A stretch of 64,000 bases of DNA from G963663615 sp963663615 (GTDB lineage Bacteria; Bacteroidota; Ignavibacteria; Ignavibacteriales; Melioribacteraceae): contig OY760517.1 in NCBI GenBank assembly GCA_963663615.1, positions 1,550,001 through 1,614,000 on the forward strand. The letters run 5' to 3'. Shown one piece after another: positions 1 to 9,438 of the stretch. The translations under genes were made by a program, and so were the position numbers. Under the pieces are notes generated by a model. It searched no databases. It saw only the letters and a program-made list of their open reading frames with translations, and was not told where the DNA came from. Position 1 is the first letter of the stretch, and every line of letters starts with the position of its first letter.

Positions 1-14
1 ATGTTGATGAGGAA

Positions 15-1730
15 ATGAATACTCTTCGTTACGTTGATATTGCTGGTGAGGAAGAAAAAGTTAAATCGATGGATGAAATTCTTGCCGATCTTGATAAACT
101 TGTTGGTATGGAAAAAGTTAAACAGGTTTGCATTGATCTTGCCGAACGCATTAAAATGGAACGCGAACGAATTAACCGTGGGCTTAGTAAAGGAGAAAAG
201 GTTGGTGTTCACATGGTTATTACAGGTAACCCGGGTACAGGTAAAACTACCGTTGCACGTAAACTTGGTGAGGTGTTTAAGTCTATTGGTTTCCTTAGCC
301 GGGGTAATGTGGTTGAAGTTGACCGAAGCGGAATGGTTTCAAAATACCCTGATGAAACACCCGAACTGGTTAACAAACAATGTAACAAAGCCATGGGCGG
401 TATTTTGTTTGTTGATGAAGCTTATACTCTTACACCTGCTTCCGATACCGGTGATAAGGATGCAAGTGGTTTGAAAGCAGTTGAAACCCTAATGAAACGT
501 ATGGAAGACGATAGGGGAAGGTTTGTTGTAATTGCTGCTGGTTATAAAGATGAGATGGAAAATTTCCTTGACGCTAACCCCGGTATGAAGAGTCGTTTCG
601 ACAAATACCTGCATCTCGATGATTATAATGTAGATCAGCTTTACGAAATATTTGTTAAAGGATTTGCTTCGCGTAAAAATTACAAAGTTGCACCGGAAGC
701 AGAACCAGTACTTTTTAAGGCTATCCAGCAAATCTACGACAAGAAAGATAAAAACTTTGCCAATGCCCGTGAAATGAGAAGATTGTTTGATGAAGTATCA
801 ACAAACTTATCGACTGCATTATCAAGTAAAAACTTTGATGAACTTACTGATGATGACTATACAACTATCAGACCTGAATATGTACCTTATGATGCTGAAG
901 CTGACAAAGAAAAGAGCATCGAGGAAATTATGGGAGAATTGAATGAGCTGATTGGTCTTGATAATATCAAAAACGAAATTAGAGATATTACGAATTACCT
1001 TCGAGTTGATAAAAAACGTCGTGAACTTGGACATGTTACTGGAAAACCTCCAGTATTCCACTTTGTGTTTAAGGGTAATCCCGGTACAGGTAAAACTACC
1101 GTTGCACGTATTATTGCCGATGTGTTTAAAACTCTTAAGCTGTTACCTAAAGGTCAGGTTATTGAAACAGACAGAAGTGATCTTGTTGGTACACATATAG
1201 GGCATACCGAACCTAAAACCAATAAAGCAATTGATAAATCAATTGGAGGTATATTCTTTATTGATGAAGCCTATACCTTATCTGGCAGAGGTGGAAACGA
1301 CTATGGTAAGGAGGCAATAGAGGTACTTCTTAAACGAATGGAAGATGATCGTGGCAAGTTTATATGTGTTGTCGCAGGTTATACCAACGAAATGGACCAT
1401 TTCCTTGAAACTAATCCGGGTCTTCAATCAAGGTTTAACAGAACGATTATGTTCGAGGATTATACCCCTGATCAGTTAATGGCAATATTCAAATTGCTGG
1501 TTAACAAGCGTAAATTGAAACTTGGTGAAGGGCTTGAGGAATTCCTTATGGAAAGATTTACATACTTGTTTAACAACAGGGATAAAAACTTTGGCAATGC
1601 CCGTCTTGTGCGTAACACATTCGAAAAAGCGGTGCAAAAGCAGGGATCTCGTTTGGCTGAGCTAATTGATTCACCTGACTTTAATGCAGATGATCTTGAA
1701 ACACTTAAAATTGAGGATGTTGAATTATGA
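15..1730 (+). CDS. Tandem AAA+ ATPase of the CbxX/CfqX (SpoVK-like) family
   Basis: The protein has two AAA+ modules of the CbxX/CfqX family. Module 1 has Walker A GNPGTGKTT at residues 71-79, Walker B ILFVDEA at about 130-136 and a SRF arginine-finger region near 193. Module 2 repeats these at 354-362, 412-419 and 472-474. Such ATPases act as oligomeric protein remodelers; the substrate here is unknown. The ATG at 15 overlaps a TGA in another frame (ATGA at 15-18), which suggests coupling to an upstream gene cut off by the window. The frame is also open leftward to base 3, so a 5' truncation cannot be excluded. The stop overlaps the next start as ATGA. Its partners are an FHA protein and a PP2C phosphatase, so it probably belongs to a Ser/Thr-phosphorylation-controlled system (inference). 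Confidence 0.85.
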   Translation: MNTLRYVDIAGEEEKVKSMDEILADLDKLVGMEKVKQVCIDLAERIKMERERINRGLSKGEKVGVHMVITGNPGTGKTTVARKLGEVFKSIGFLSRGNVVEVDRSGMVSKYPDETPELVNKQCNKAMGGILFVDEAYTLTPASDTGDKDASGLKAVETLMKRMEDDRGRFVVIAAGYKDEMENFLDANPGMKSRFDKYLHLDDYNVDQLYEIFVKGFASRKNYKVAPEAEPVLFKAIQQIYDKKDKNFANAREMRRLFDEVSTNLSTALSSKNFDELTDDDYTTIRPEYVPYDAEADKEKSIEEIMGELNELIGLDNIKNEIRDITNYLRVDKKRRELGHVTGKPPVFHFVFKGNPGTGKTTVARIIADVFKTLKLLPKGQVIETDRSDLVGTHIGHTEPKTNKAIDKSIGGIFFIDEAYTLSGRGGNDYGKEAIEVLLKRMEDDRGKFICVVAGYTNEMDHFLETNPGLQSRFNRTIMFEDYTPDQLMAIFKLLVNKRKLKLGEGLEEFLMERFTYLFNNRDKNFGNARLVRNTFEKAVQKQGSRLAELIDSPDFNADDLETLKIEDVEL

Positions 1731-2362
1731 TTTGTGCATTTTGTAAAAATGAAATAGAAAACGATTCGTTTTTCTGTGACCAGTGCGGCAAGGAAATAAA
1801 AGTTTGTCCTCAATGCGGTACGCCTGGTAAAGGGAAAATTTGTACCGAGCATGGTAAAAAGTTAATAACTGCAAAAGAAAAGGCTGGTGGTAATCAACCG
1901 GGAATAGATACATCCAATATCAAAACTGATAATACACCTAAGACCGAACCGGAAACAGTTCAACAAGAAAAATATGTTGCTGTTAATGATAATCCTCAGG
2001 ATACATCTGTGGATGTAAATGCCCCTGCACAGGAAATTACCTTTACTAACAATGCTATAAATGTTATTTTGAAGTTAGGTAACGACGATATAATCGGCAG
2101 GAAAAAAGGAAAATACGCCTCAATATTTGGTCAGTATAAACAAATTTCGGGTGCACATGCCAAAATATCATTTAGTAATGATAACTGGTATATTATTGAT
2201 CTTGATTCGTCTAATGGTACAAAGTATAATGGAGTACCATTAACTCCTAATACTGCAACCAGAATTGTAAATGGTTCAAGAGTTATAATTGCAAATATTG
2301 AATTTATTGTTGGAATCGAAAGTAATGATTCCGCTGATATGGATAAAACAGTTAGAATATAG
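1727..2362 (+). CDS. Zinc-ribbon plus FHA-domain protein
   Basis: The N-terminus (residues 1-45) has CxxC pairs at about 3/6, 17/20 and 27/30 plus a further Cys near 39, as in double zinc ribbons. A low-complexity Thr/Pro/Glu-rich linker follows to about residue 100. An FHA fold follows from about 108 to 200, with a recognisable GR, S-x-x-H (SGAHAKI) and SSNGTKYNG core, the phosphothreonine-binding signature. FHA domains bind phospho-Thr peptides, so this is a likely reader of Ser/Thr kinase signals. The ATG overlaps the AAA+ stop codon by 4 bases, and the PP2C phosphatase that would reverse phosphorylation starts 8 bases downstream. The specific ligand is unknown. Confidence 0.85.
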   Translation: MICAFCKNEIENDSFFCDQCGKEIKVCPQCGTPGKGKICTEHGKKLITAKEKAGGNQPGIDTSNIKTDNTPKTEPETVQQEKYVAVNDNPQDTSVDVNAPAQEITFTNNAINVILKLGNDDIIGRKKGKYASIFGQYKQISGAHAKISFSNDNWYIIDLDSSNGTKYNGVPLTPNTATRIVNGSRVIIANIEFIVGIESNDSADMDKTVRI

Positions 2363-2370
2363 GTATTATT

Positions 2371-3384
2371 ATGAATGTTTCGGTAAAAGCAGTTTGTGAT
2401 GTTGGTAAGGTACGAGAAAGAAACGAGGATATGATTCTTGTAAATTCTGATTTAATTAGGGATAATGATCATATCTCGGAGTTAGATACTGGTAACCACT
2501 CAATTTTTGCTGTTAGTGATGGTATGGGTGGACACAGCGGTGGTGATATTGCAAGTGAAAAGGTTTGCCGTGAGCTGGCTATTGCACTTAATGGCTTAAA
2601 GGCTAATCTTGAATATGATGAACTGTATCAGTACTTTCTTGAGACTGTTGAGGATACTCATAATAGTTTGGTTGAGCAGAGTAAAAAAGAACCTGAAAAA
2701 CGTGGGATGGGTGCTACCCTTATAGCCGTTCTTTACTATGGTGATAAAATTTACTATATAAATGCCGGGGATAGCAGGCTGTACCGAATAAGAAACGGCA
2801 GGTTAAAGCAAATATCAAAAGATCATTCTCTTGCTCAGGCAGCTGGCTATGATAGAGCAAAAAGCCATGTGCTGTTAAACTCCGTTGGCGGTGGCGAAGA
2901 GGTTAGAATTGATTTCGAGAATATTACCGAAATTGTTATGGATGATGATTTGCTGTTGCTTTGCAGCGATGGCTTAACTGACCTTGTAGAGGATGATGTA
3001 ATTGAAGAAATACTTTCGGTAAACCCAAATCCAGCTATTTTGGTTAATGAAGCCAAGAAAAACGGTGGTGTTGATAATATTTCGGTTGTGTTAATTCATA
3101 ACTCTTCTGATGAGAAAGCCGAGGGTGGAAATGAATTTTTGGATTTGCTCAATAAATACCGTGAAGGATTGGAGCAAACCGATGGCATTGTTGCCCAGGA
3201 TTTAATCAAAAAGTATAATCTTGATTTGGTTAAGAGTCATGATCTTAAAAATATTAATGGCGATGATGCTGAAATAGAGTTGTATTCCGATGGTAATATT
3301 ACAGTGCTTGTTTCCACAGTAAAAGTAGAAACAGAAAGTGAAGGTACACTACACCATCAATCTTACTACAAAGGAATGAAATAA
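2371..3384 (+). CDS. PP2C-family Ser/Thr protein phosphatase (PrpC/Stp-like)
   Basis: Residues 1-245 form a PP2C phosphatase domain. Metal-binding motifs are visible: ERNED near 15, SDGMGGHSGGD near 50, GDSRLYR near 135, SDGLTD near 195 and DNISVV near 230. It should remove phosphate from Ser/Thr residues using two Mn/Mg ions. The 337-residue length exceeds the usual ~245 of PrpC/Stp. The C-terminal ~90 residues are charged, have no motif I recognise, and may be a partner-binding tail. It is the last gene of the AAA+/FHA/PP2C operon and is followed by a clear terminator. No cognate kinase is in the window; it may lie upstream. Confidence 0.9.
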   Translation: MNVSVKAVCDVGKVRERNEDMILVNSDLIRDNDHISELDTGNHSIFAVSDGMGGHSGGDIASEKVCRELAIALNGLKANLEYDELYQYFLETVEDTHNSLVEQSKKEPEKRGMGATLIAVLYYGDKIYYINAGDSRLYRIRNGRLKQISKDHSLAQAAGYDRAKSHVLLNSVGGGEEVRIDFENITEIVMDDDLLLLCSDGLTDLVEDDVIEEILSVNPNPAILVNEAKKNGGVDNISVVLIHNSSDEKAEGGNEFLDLLNKYREGLEQTDGIVAQDLIKKYNLDLVKSHDLKNINGDDAEIELYSDGNITVLVSTVKVETESEGTLHHQSYYKGMK

Positions 3385-3410
3385 GTATTAGTTTTTTAGA
3401 TTTTCTTATG

Positions 3411-3446
3411 AACCTCCATTGTTTTAATACGTTGGAGGTTTTTTAT
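3411..3446 (+). terminator. Rho-independent terminator after the AAA/FHA/PP2C operon
   Basis: A perfect 8-bp stem (AACCTCCA at 3411-3418 with TGGAGGTT at 3433-3440) is followed directly by a run of T. It ends the operon and separates it from the surface-protein gene. Confidence 0.85.
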
Positions 3447-3540
3447 TTCAATAACTTAAATTGTTTAGTTTGGTTTCTGCATACTACATATCCCAATTTT
3501 TAGGGCAATAATTCGTTAGTCCGGTTTTTAATATTTCATT

Positions 3541-6500
3541 TTGTTGATAAAAATCTTAGAATTGAATTCCTGTTTACCAATAATAATAACGTGCTTGAAT
3601 CGACTTTTTTACATATCAATAACTTTCTTATTCCTTAACATTAGTGTTTTTGCACAGAAGCATAATTGTACCACCGTTACCGATACTTTCGCAATTACGC
3701 TCGGTAATATTTATACGATTAGTTCGGTACATATAGTTACAAACTCTGAGATTGTTAGTTTAAGGAATAAGGTCCTGGATAAATCCAGCTACCGGATAAA
3801 TTATTTAATGGGTGAGATTTCCCTTGAGGATACGGTAGCATACTCAATTTTCGATAGTTTGTATATTACCTATAAAAGCGTAAATACAGGTATAAAGCGG
3901 GTATATGCCAAAAACAGATTAATAACAAGGTTTGACGAAAAAGAACAGGATACCGTTGCCATTCTGCAAAGAAACAGTAATCCGTTAAGTGGTGATGCCA
4001 TATTTGGTAGCAACCTTAAAAAAAGAGGTACACTTATACGTGGTTTTACTGTTGGTACTACAAAGGATTTTACGCTCAATAGCGGGTTACGTTTGCAACT
4101 TTCAGGTAAACTTTCCGATGAAATAGAAATTGTTGCCGCCCTTACAGATGAAAATACTCCTATTCAGCCAGAAGGAAATACTGAACGACTGGATGAGCTT
4201 GACAAGGTGTTTATCGAAATACGGCATCCAAATGCCATTGGTACGTTTGGTGATTATAACCTTAACTACAACATTGGCGAGTTTGGCAAAATGCAACGAA
4301 AATTGCAGGGGTTAAAGGGTGAACTAATCTATGGAAATCATAGGGTAACTACTGCAATTGCCAGCTCGAAGGGAGAATTCCATTCCAATACTTTTGCAGG
4401 TGAAGATGGGGTTCAGGGTCCTTACCGTTTAACCGGGAGTGATAACGAGCAGGACATAATTGTGATTGCAGGATCAGAAAGAGTTTATCTTGACGGTGAA
4501 GAGTTAACCCGTGGTGAAAACAATGACTATACAATTGAGTATGGTAATGCAGAAGTTACTTTTACTACCAAACGTATAATAACTTCTGCAAGTCGTATTG
4601 TCATTGATTTTGAATATACTGATCGTAAGTATTCACGCAGCTTTTTTTCTTCTTCGTACGAGGGCAGTTTTTTCCAAAATAAGTTACGGATTGGTATAAG
4701 CTATGCACGAGAAGGTGATGATGAAGGTGCACCAATTGATTTATTACTTAGTGATGAAGATAAAAAACTACTTGAAAAAGCTGGTGATGACGTAACAAAG
4801 GCAGCCCGTTCCGGAGTGGCGTTAGCTGTAATTGATTCAACAGGCAGACGCAATGGTTTATATACTAAAAAAGATACTATACTTCAGGAACAACCCTACT
4901 CAATTTATACATACGCACCGGATGATACTAGTGCTATTTATCTTGTTGAGTTTAGTTATGTTGGCGAGTATAATGGTGATTATCGCAAGGTTTCGCTTGG
5001 CAATTATTATTTTGCCGGCATAGGGCAAGGTAATTACATGCCAATTGAATATCTGCCCTTACCCGAGCTAAAACAGGGAGGTAATATTTTTATACAATAC
5101 GAGCCTGTAAAAGGTGTAAAAATTGGTGCAGAGTTTGCTGGTAGCATGTATGATAAAAATACATTCAGTGCAATAGGTGATGAGGATAACTCGGGTAATG
5201 CAAGAAATATAACTTTTTCAATGGAGCAGAAAAAAATACAACTGTTTGGGGTTAATTTTGGAAAGGTTGGGTTTGATGCCAGAGATCGTTTTAAGCTAAG
5301 TCGGTATATTTCACTCGACAGATTGGATGATACGGATTTTAACAGGTCGTATAATACGGATGGAGTTACTGGCGTTAACGAAACGTTACGTGAGTTTGCA
5401 GTAAATTACTCACCTGATTCACTAATAAATATCTATTCAAAGTATGGTTATCTTAATAAGGATCAGATGCTTGAATCAGATCGTTACATTACAAATGTAA
5501 AGGTAGGCAGGGAAAATTTATTCTACACGGAATATAATCTTGATTATGTTGCAACTACTACGTCATTAAAAACAAGTAGCTGGAACAGACAAGACGGAAA
5601 AGTTAGTTATCAGTATAACTATTTTAAACCTGGTGTAAGTTTTCTTTACGAGGAAAAACTTGATAATGTTGGTGATACAGATTCGCTATACTCCAGCAGT
5701 CTTAAGTATCAGGAGGTTCAGCCTTTCTTCCAGATAATAAGTCTGTATGGATTTACGCTTAATACTGCATACCTTTTTAGAGAAGAGTTTAGTCCGCTAA
5801 GTGGTGTACTGATAAAAGAATCGGAAGCTAGAGGACAATCGTTTGGTTTAACCTATAATGGTATTAGTCAGGTTAGAAGCTCACTTTTAGTAACATTGCG
5901 TAATAAAACATATACAGATAAGTTTGCCGAACTTGGTAATCTCGATAATGAAACTGTATTGATAAAAAGTGAAAATAGATTAAATTTTCTAAAAAGGTTT
6001 TTTACTGCCGATATGTTTTATGAAGTATCGACAAAAAAAACGGCAAAACTGGAACGTGTTTTTGTTAAGGTATCGAAAGGTGAAGGTAATTATATCTATT
6101 TGGGTGATCTGGATTCAAATGGTGTGGCAGATGAGTACGAATTCGAACAGACCATATATGATGGTACGTTTATTCGGACTACTATTCCAACTGAGGAGTT
6201 ATTTCCGGTAATTGATTTGCAAACTAATCTTAGATTTGGTTTTGATTTTAGCAAGGTTGTTGGCAAAAAAAAATGGTGGCATAAGGCATTAGGTGCTATA
6301 TCTACCGAGACTGTATGGCGGGTGCAGGAAAAAAGCAGGGAAGAAGAAACCAGCAGGATATACCTCATGGATTTTAGTTATTTTCTAAGTGAAGAAAATA
6401 CTGTATCCGGTAGTAACTATCTTCAGCAGGATATTCACCTGTTCAAAAATAAGAGAGATTTATCTTTCCGGTTTCGTTTCAAACAGAACAGGAGTTTGAG

Positions 6501-7053
6501 TCAGTATAGTAGCGGAGTGGAAAAAGCCTATAACAATAAAAAAAGTTTACGTATAAAGTTCAGGTTAATACAAGAGGTTTCCAACCAAACTGATTATACA
6601 GTAATTACTGATAATGTTGCAGCACCGGCAAGTTCAAGTAGAAATATGGAAGTTGATGGAGAGGAACTGGTAACTGATTTTTCTTACCGTCCGTTCAGGA
6701 GTGTTGAGATAGGATTTAAGGTGAGAGTAGAAAGGAGTACTGATTATTATCCTGAAAAGCCAACTATCATTGATGTTAATGCTATTACCTTACGAGTTAA
6801 TTTTTCTTTTGCAGGAAAAGGCAGATTAGCAATTGAAGGGGAACGGGGTGAGTATCTCGCCAATACTGATGAAAACTATATTCCTTTTGAAATATTGCGA
6901 GGTAACTTTATTGGTAAAAACTATTATATTAGGTTAAATTTCGATTATAGAATTTCACAAAATTTACAAACTTCTGTTTACTACACAGGTAGGGCACAGG
7001 GTGGTAACAAATTTATTCATACAATGAAAGCAGAGGCGAGAGCCTTTTTTTAG
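3541..7053 (+). CDS. Very large secreted/outer-membrane surface protein, function unknown
   Basis: The protein has up to 1170 residues. A hydrophobic signal peptide ends at about VFAQ, around residue 39. There is no ATG near the 5' end, and the signal peptide requires one of the TTG codons at 3541, 3562 or 3595; the last gives the most typical signal peptide, and the longest form is listed. The region at about 150-260 contains the pattern PIQPEGNTERLDELDKVFI, which I associate with large uncharacterised outer-membrane proteins of FCB bacteria. The rest is rich in alternating polar and aromatic strands, consistent with a beta-barrel or beta-sheet surface protein. An EF-hand-like loop with D856, D858, N860, D864 and E867 suggests calcium binding. 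No CTD sorting domain is evident. It is followed 8 bases later by a Nudix gene. I do not recognise a function. Confidence 0.75.
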   Translation: MLIKILELNSCLPIIITCLNRLFYISITFLFLNISVFAQKHNCTTVTDTFAITLGNIYTISSVHIVTNSEIVSLRNKVLDKSSYRINYLMGEISLEDTVAYSIFDSLYITYKSVNTGIKRVYAKNRLITRFDEKEQDTVAILQRNSNPLSGDAIFGSNLKKRGTLIRGFTVGTTKDFTLNSGLRLQLSGKLSDEIEIVAALTDENTPIQPEGNTERLDELDKVFIEIRHPNAIGTFGDYNLNYNIGEFGKMQRKLQGLKGELIYGNHRVTTAIASSKGEFHSNTFAGEDGVQGPYRLTGSDNEQDIIVIAGSERVYLDGEELTRGENNDYTIEYGNAEVTFTTKRIITSASRIVIDFEYTDRKYSRSFFSSSYEGSFFQNKLRIGISYAREGDDEGAPIDLLLSDEDKKLLEKAGDDVTKAARSGVALAVIDSTGRRNGLYTKKDTILQEQPYSIYTYAPDDTSAIYLVEFSYVGEYNGDYRKVSLGNYYFAGIGQGNYMPIEYLPLPELKQGGNIFIQYEPVKGVKIGAEFAGSMYDKNTFSAIGDEDNSGNARNITFSMEQKKIQLFGVNFGKVGFDARDRFKLSRYISLDRLDDTDFNRSYNTDGVTGVNETLREFAVNYSPDSLINIYSKYGYLNKDQMLESDRYITNVKVGRENLFYTEYNLDYVATTTSLKTSSWNRQDGKVSYQYNYFKPGVSFLYEEKLDNVGDTDSLYSSSLKYQEVQPFFQIISLYGFTLNTAYLFREEFSPLSGVLIKESEARGQSFGLTYNGISQVRSSLLVTLRNKTYTDKFAELGNLDNETVLIKSENRLNFLKRFFTADMFYEVSTKKTAKLERVFVKVSKGEGNYIYLGDLDSNGVADEYEFEQTIYDGTFIRTTIPTEELFPVIDLQTNLRFGFDFSKVVGKKKWWHKALGAISTETVWRVQEKSREEETSRIYLMDFSYFLSEENTVSGSNYLQQDIHLFKNKRDLSFRFRFKQNRSLSQYSSGVEKAYNNKKSLRIKFRLIQEVSNQTDYTVITDNVAAPASSSRNMEVDGEELVTDFSYRPFRSVEIGFKVRVERSTDYYPEKPTIIDVNAITLRVNFSFAGKGRLAIEGERGEYLANTDENYIPFEILRGNFIGKNYYIRLNFDYRISQNLQTSVYYTGRAQGGNKFIHTMKAEARAFF

Positions 7054-7061
7054 GAGTACAA

Positions 7062-7517
7062 ATGAATGTTGATTCATGGGTTATAGAAGCCCACATTTTT
7101 ACAAAAGTTAACGATGAACTCAAATTTTTAATAATGAAACGCTCGGAAACTGAAGTTTATCCTGGTGTATGGCAGATGGTTTCCGGCACAATAGATGGAG
7201 ATGAAAAGGCGTACGAAACAGCCCTTAGAGAAATTAAGGAAGAGGCTGATTTGGAGCCTGATGAATTTTATATAGTTCCTTTTGTCAATTCTTTTTATTC
7301 GGCAAGATGGAACAAGGTATGTATGATACCTGTGTTTGCCGGATATGTTGAAAATCCGAATGTTAAAATTAGTAATGAGCACTCGGAATTTAAATGGGTG
7401 GATATGGATGAAGCATTAAAAATGTTAGCCTGGGAAGGACAAAGAACGTCCGTTAAGCTAATTAATGAATATTTTTCTGAGAAAAATAATATATTGCAGT
7501 TTTCGCGAATAAAATAG
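7062..7517 (+). CDS. Nudix hydrolase
   Basis: This 151-residue protein carries a complete Nudix box at residues 42-64: G, five residues, E, seven residues, then REIKEEADL. The usual Gly near the end of the box is Asp here, as occurs in several subfamilies. It should hydrolyse a nucleoside diphosphate linked to another moiety in a Mg-dependent reaction. The N-terminus (VIEAHIF...LKFLIMKRS) resembles the dATP / dihydroneopterin triphosphate pyrophosphatase type, but the substrate cannot be assigned. The Shine-Dalgarno AGGAG lies just upstream of the ATG. It forms a close run with the following kinase, MtnA and RecO genes. Confidence 0.85.
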   Translation: MNVDSWVIEAHIFTKVNDELKFLIMKRSETEVYPGVWQMVSGTIDGDEKAYETALREIKEEADLEPDEFYIVPFVNSFYSARWNKVCMIPVFAGYVENPNVKISNEHSEFKWVDMDEALKMLAWEGQRTSVKLINEYFSEKNNILQFSRIK

Positions 7518-7532
7518 TAATGGAGGTTTATT

Positions 7533-8438
7533 TTGAGTTTACTGGTTGTTGGTTCGGTTGCTCTCGACACGCTTGAAACACCTTTCGACAAGATGGATGA
7601 TGCACTTGGTGGCTCGGCTACCTATATTTCAATAACATCATCATATTTTACCTCATCGGTTTATATGGTTGGTGTTGTGGGTGAAGATTTTGATAAGGCA
7701 CATATTGATTTGTTAAAATCGAAAAAAGTTGATTTGGAAGGTTTACAAATTATAGAAGGTGGTAAAACATTTCGATGGGGTGGTAAATACCTCGATGATT
7801 TTAACCAGAGGGAAACACTTTTTACTCACCTCAATGTTTTTGAACATTTTGATCCGGTTATTCCTGAATCAAAAAGAAATGCCGATTTTGTTATTCTTGG
7901 TAATATTCATCCCGGTTTGCAAATGAATGTGTTAAACCAGATAAATAATCCTAAAATGATTGTTTGTGATACAATGAACCTTTGGATAAATATTGCCCTG
8001 GAAGAACTTAAGGAAGTTATCAAAAGGGTTGATGTGTTGATAATTAATGATGAAGAAGCTAAAATGCTGACGGGGGATAACAACCTTATTAGAGCGGCAG
8101 ACCAGATCATGGAAATGGGTCCGAAATACCTTATAATCAAAAAAGGGGAACATGGAGCCATGATGTTTCATGAGGACAAGGTGTTTTCAGCCCCTGCTTT
8201 TCCGGTTAAAAATTTGTATGATCCAACTGGTGCAGGCGATACTTTTGCTGCTGGTTTTACCGCCTGGCTCGACAAAACTAATGATCTTGGTTTTGATAAC
8301 ATGAAAAAAGCTGTTGTTTACGGAAGTGTAATGGCTTCATTTACTGTTGAAAAATTTAGTACAAAGCGTATTGAAAATTTAAGTAATAAAGAAATAGAGG
8401 AACGTTACAACAAATTTGTTGAACTTTCGAGGTTTTAA
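7533..8438 (+). CDS. PfkB-family sugar/nucleoside kinase
   Basis: This 301-residue ribokinase/PfkB-family kinase has the N-terminal GSVALD and GGSATY substrate-side motifs and the C-terminal DPTGAGDTFAAGF signature, with catalytic base Asp236. It transfers ATP phosphate to a sugar or nucleoside hydroxyl; the substrate is unknown. The start is TTG at 7533, chosen because GGAGG sits about 8 bases upstream and the glycine-rich N-terminus begins directly. The stop overlaps the mtnA start as TAATG, so the two are probably translationally coupled. That suggests it phosphorylates a sugar that the next enzyme isomerises (inference). Confidence 0.85.
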   Translation: MSLLVVGSVALDTLETPFDKMDDALGGSATYISITSSYFTSSVYMVGVVGEDFDKAHIDLLKSKKVDLEGLQIIEGGKTFRWGGKYLDDFNQRETLFTHLNVFEHFDPVIPESKRNADFVILGNIHPGLQMNVLNQINNPKMIVCDTMNLWINIALEELKEVIKRVDVLIINDEEAKMLTGDNNLIRAADQIMEMGPKYLIIKKGEHGAMMFHEDKVFSAPAFPVKNLYDPTGAGDTFAAGFTAWLDKTNDLGFDNMKKAVVYGSVMASFTVEKFSTKRIENLSNKEIEERYNKFVELSRF

Positions 8439-9436
8439 TGAACAATTTTAAGACTATTGAATTAGTTGATGATAAACTTAAGCTTATAAACCAAACACTC
8501 CTTCCGCTAAGGGAGGAGTACGTTATCACTGATGATCTGGAAAGAATTTCGGTTGCTATTGAGCGTTTGGAAGTAAGGGGAGCACCGGCAATTGGTGTTG
8601 CTGCTGCTTACGGTTTGGCTCTTGCATTGAAAAATGTAAGTTCCGATACTAAAAGTAATTTCGAGAAGGCTTACAACAGATTGGCTTCAACAAGACCAAC
8701 TGCTGTTAATTTGTTTTATGCTCTTAACGAAATGAAAAAAACTTTTGATAGTTACAATGGTGATGATCTTTATAAAACTCTTTTGCAACGAGCTGTAGAA
8801 ATTCATGAGGAAGACAGGGTTCTTTGTGACAGAATGGCACAAAACGGACTTAATATTTTTCCAAAAAATGCCAGAGTTTTAACGCATTGTAATGCCGGAC
8901 AGTTAGCTACTGGTGGTGCAGGAACTGCTGTTGCAGTGATAACTAAAGCCTATGAAGTTGGCTTGGTAAAACATGTCTATGCCGATGAAACGCGTCCGTT
9001 GCTACAAGGTAGCAGGTTAACAGCATTTGAGCTTGATAAAAGCGGAATACCTTTTTCTATTCAACCTGATTTAGCTGCTGGAGTATTGATGCAACAAGGT
9101 AAAATTGATCTGGTAATTACCGGTGCAGATCGTGTTGCTGCAAATGGTGATGCTGCGAATAAAATTGGTACATACACTCTGGCAGTTCTTTGCAGGTATC
9201 ATAATATTCCGTTTTATATTGCTGCTCCATACACAACGATTGATCGGGAGTGTGCAACTGGTAAGGATATTAAAATTGAGATGCGTGCATCAAGTGAGGT
9301 TACCTCAGTTCATGGTGTGCAAATTACCAAACCGGAATATGATGTGTTTTCTCCGGCTTTTGACGTAACTCCCAATGATTTGATACATGGAATAATTACG
9401 GAAGAAAAACTTTTTACACCACCGTATGAGTTTTAG
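8438..9436 (+). CDS. mtnA: S-methyl-5-thioribose-1-phosphate isomerase (MtnA / aldose-1-phosphate isomerase family)
   Basis: The family is eIF2B-like. Catalytic residues are visible: Cys151 in THCNAG and Asp231 in TGADR, with the GSRLTAFE and DRVAANGDAANKIGT motifs between and after them. MtnA converts methylthioribose-1-phosphate to methylthioribulose-1-phosphate in methionine salvage. The length of 332 is close to the family norm (~350). No other methionine-salvage gene (mtnK, B, C, D) is in the window. With a PfkB kinase coupled upstream it could act on another aldose-1-phosphate. recO follows after 2 bases. Confidence 0.9.
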   Translation: MNNFKTIELVDDKLKLINQTLLPLREEYVITDDLERISVAIERLEVRGAPAIGVAAAYGLALALKNVSSDTKSNFEKAYNRLASTRPTAVNLFYALNEMKKTFDSYNGDDLYKTLLQRAVEIHEEDRVLCDRMAQNGLNIFPKNARVLTHCNAGQLATGGAGTAVAVITKAYEVGLVKHVYADETRPLLQGSRLTAFELDKSGIPFSIQPDLAAGVLMQQGKIDLVITGADRVAANGDAANKIGTYTLAVLCRYHNIPFYIAAPYTTIDRECATGKDIKIEMRASSEVTSVHGVQITKPEYDVFSPAFDVTPNDLIHGIITEEKLFTPPYEF

Positions 9437-9438
9437 AA

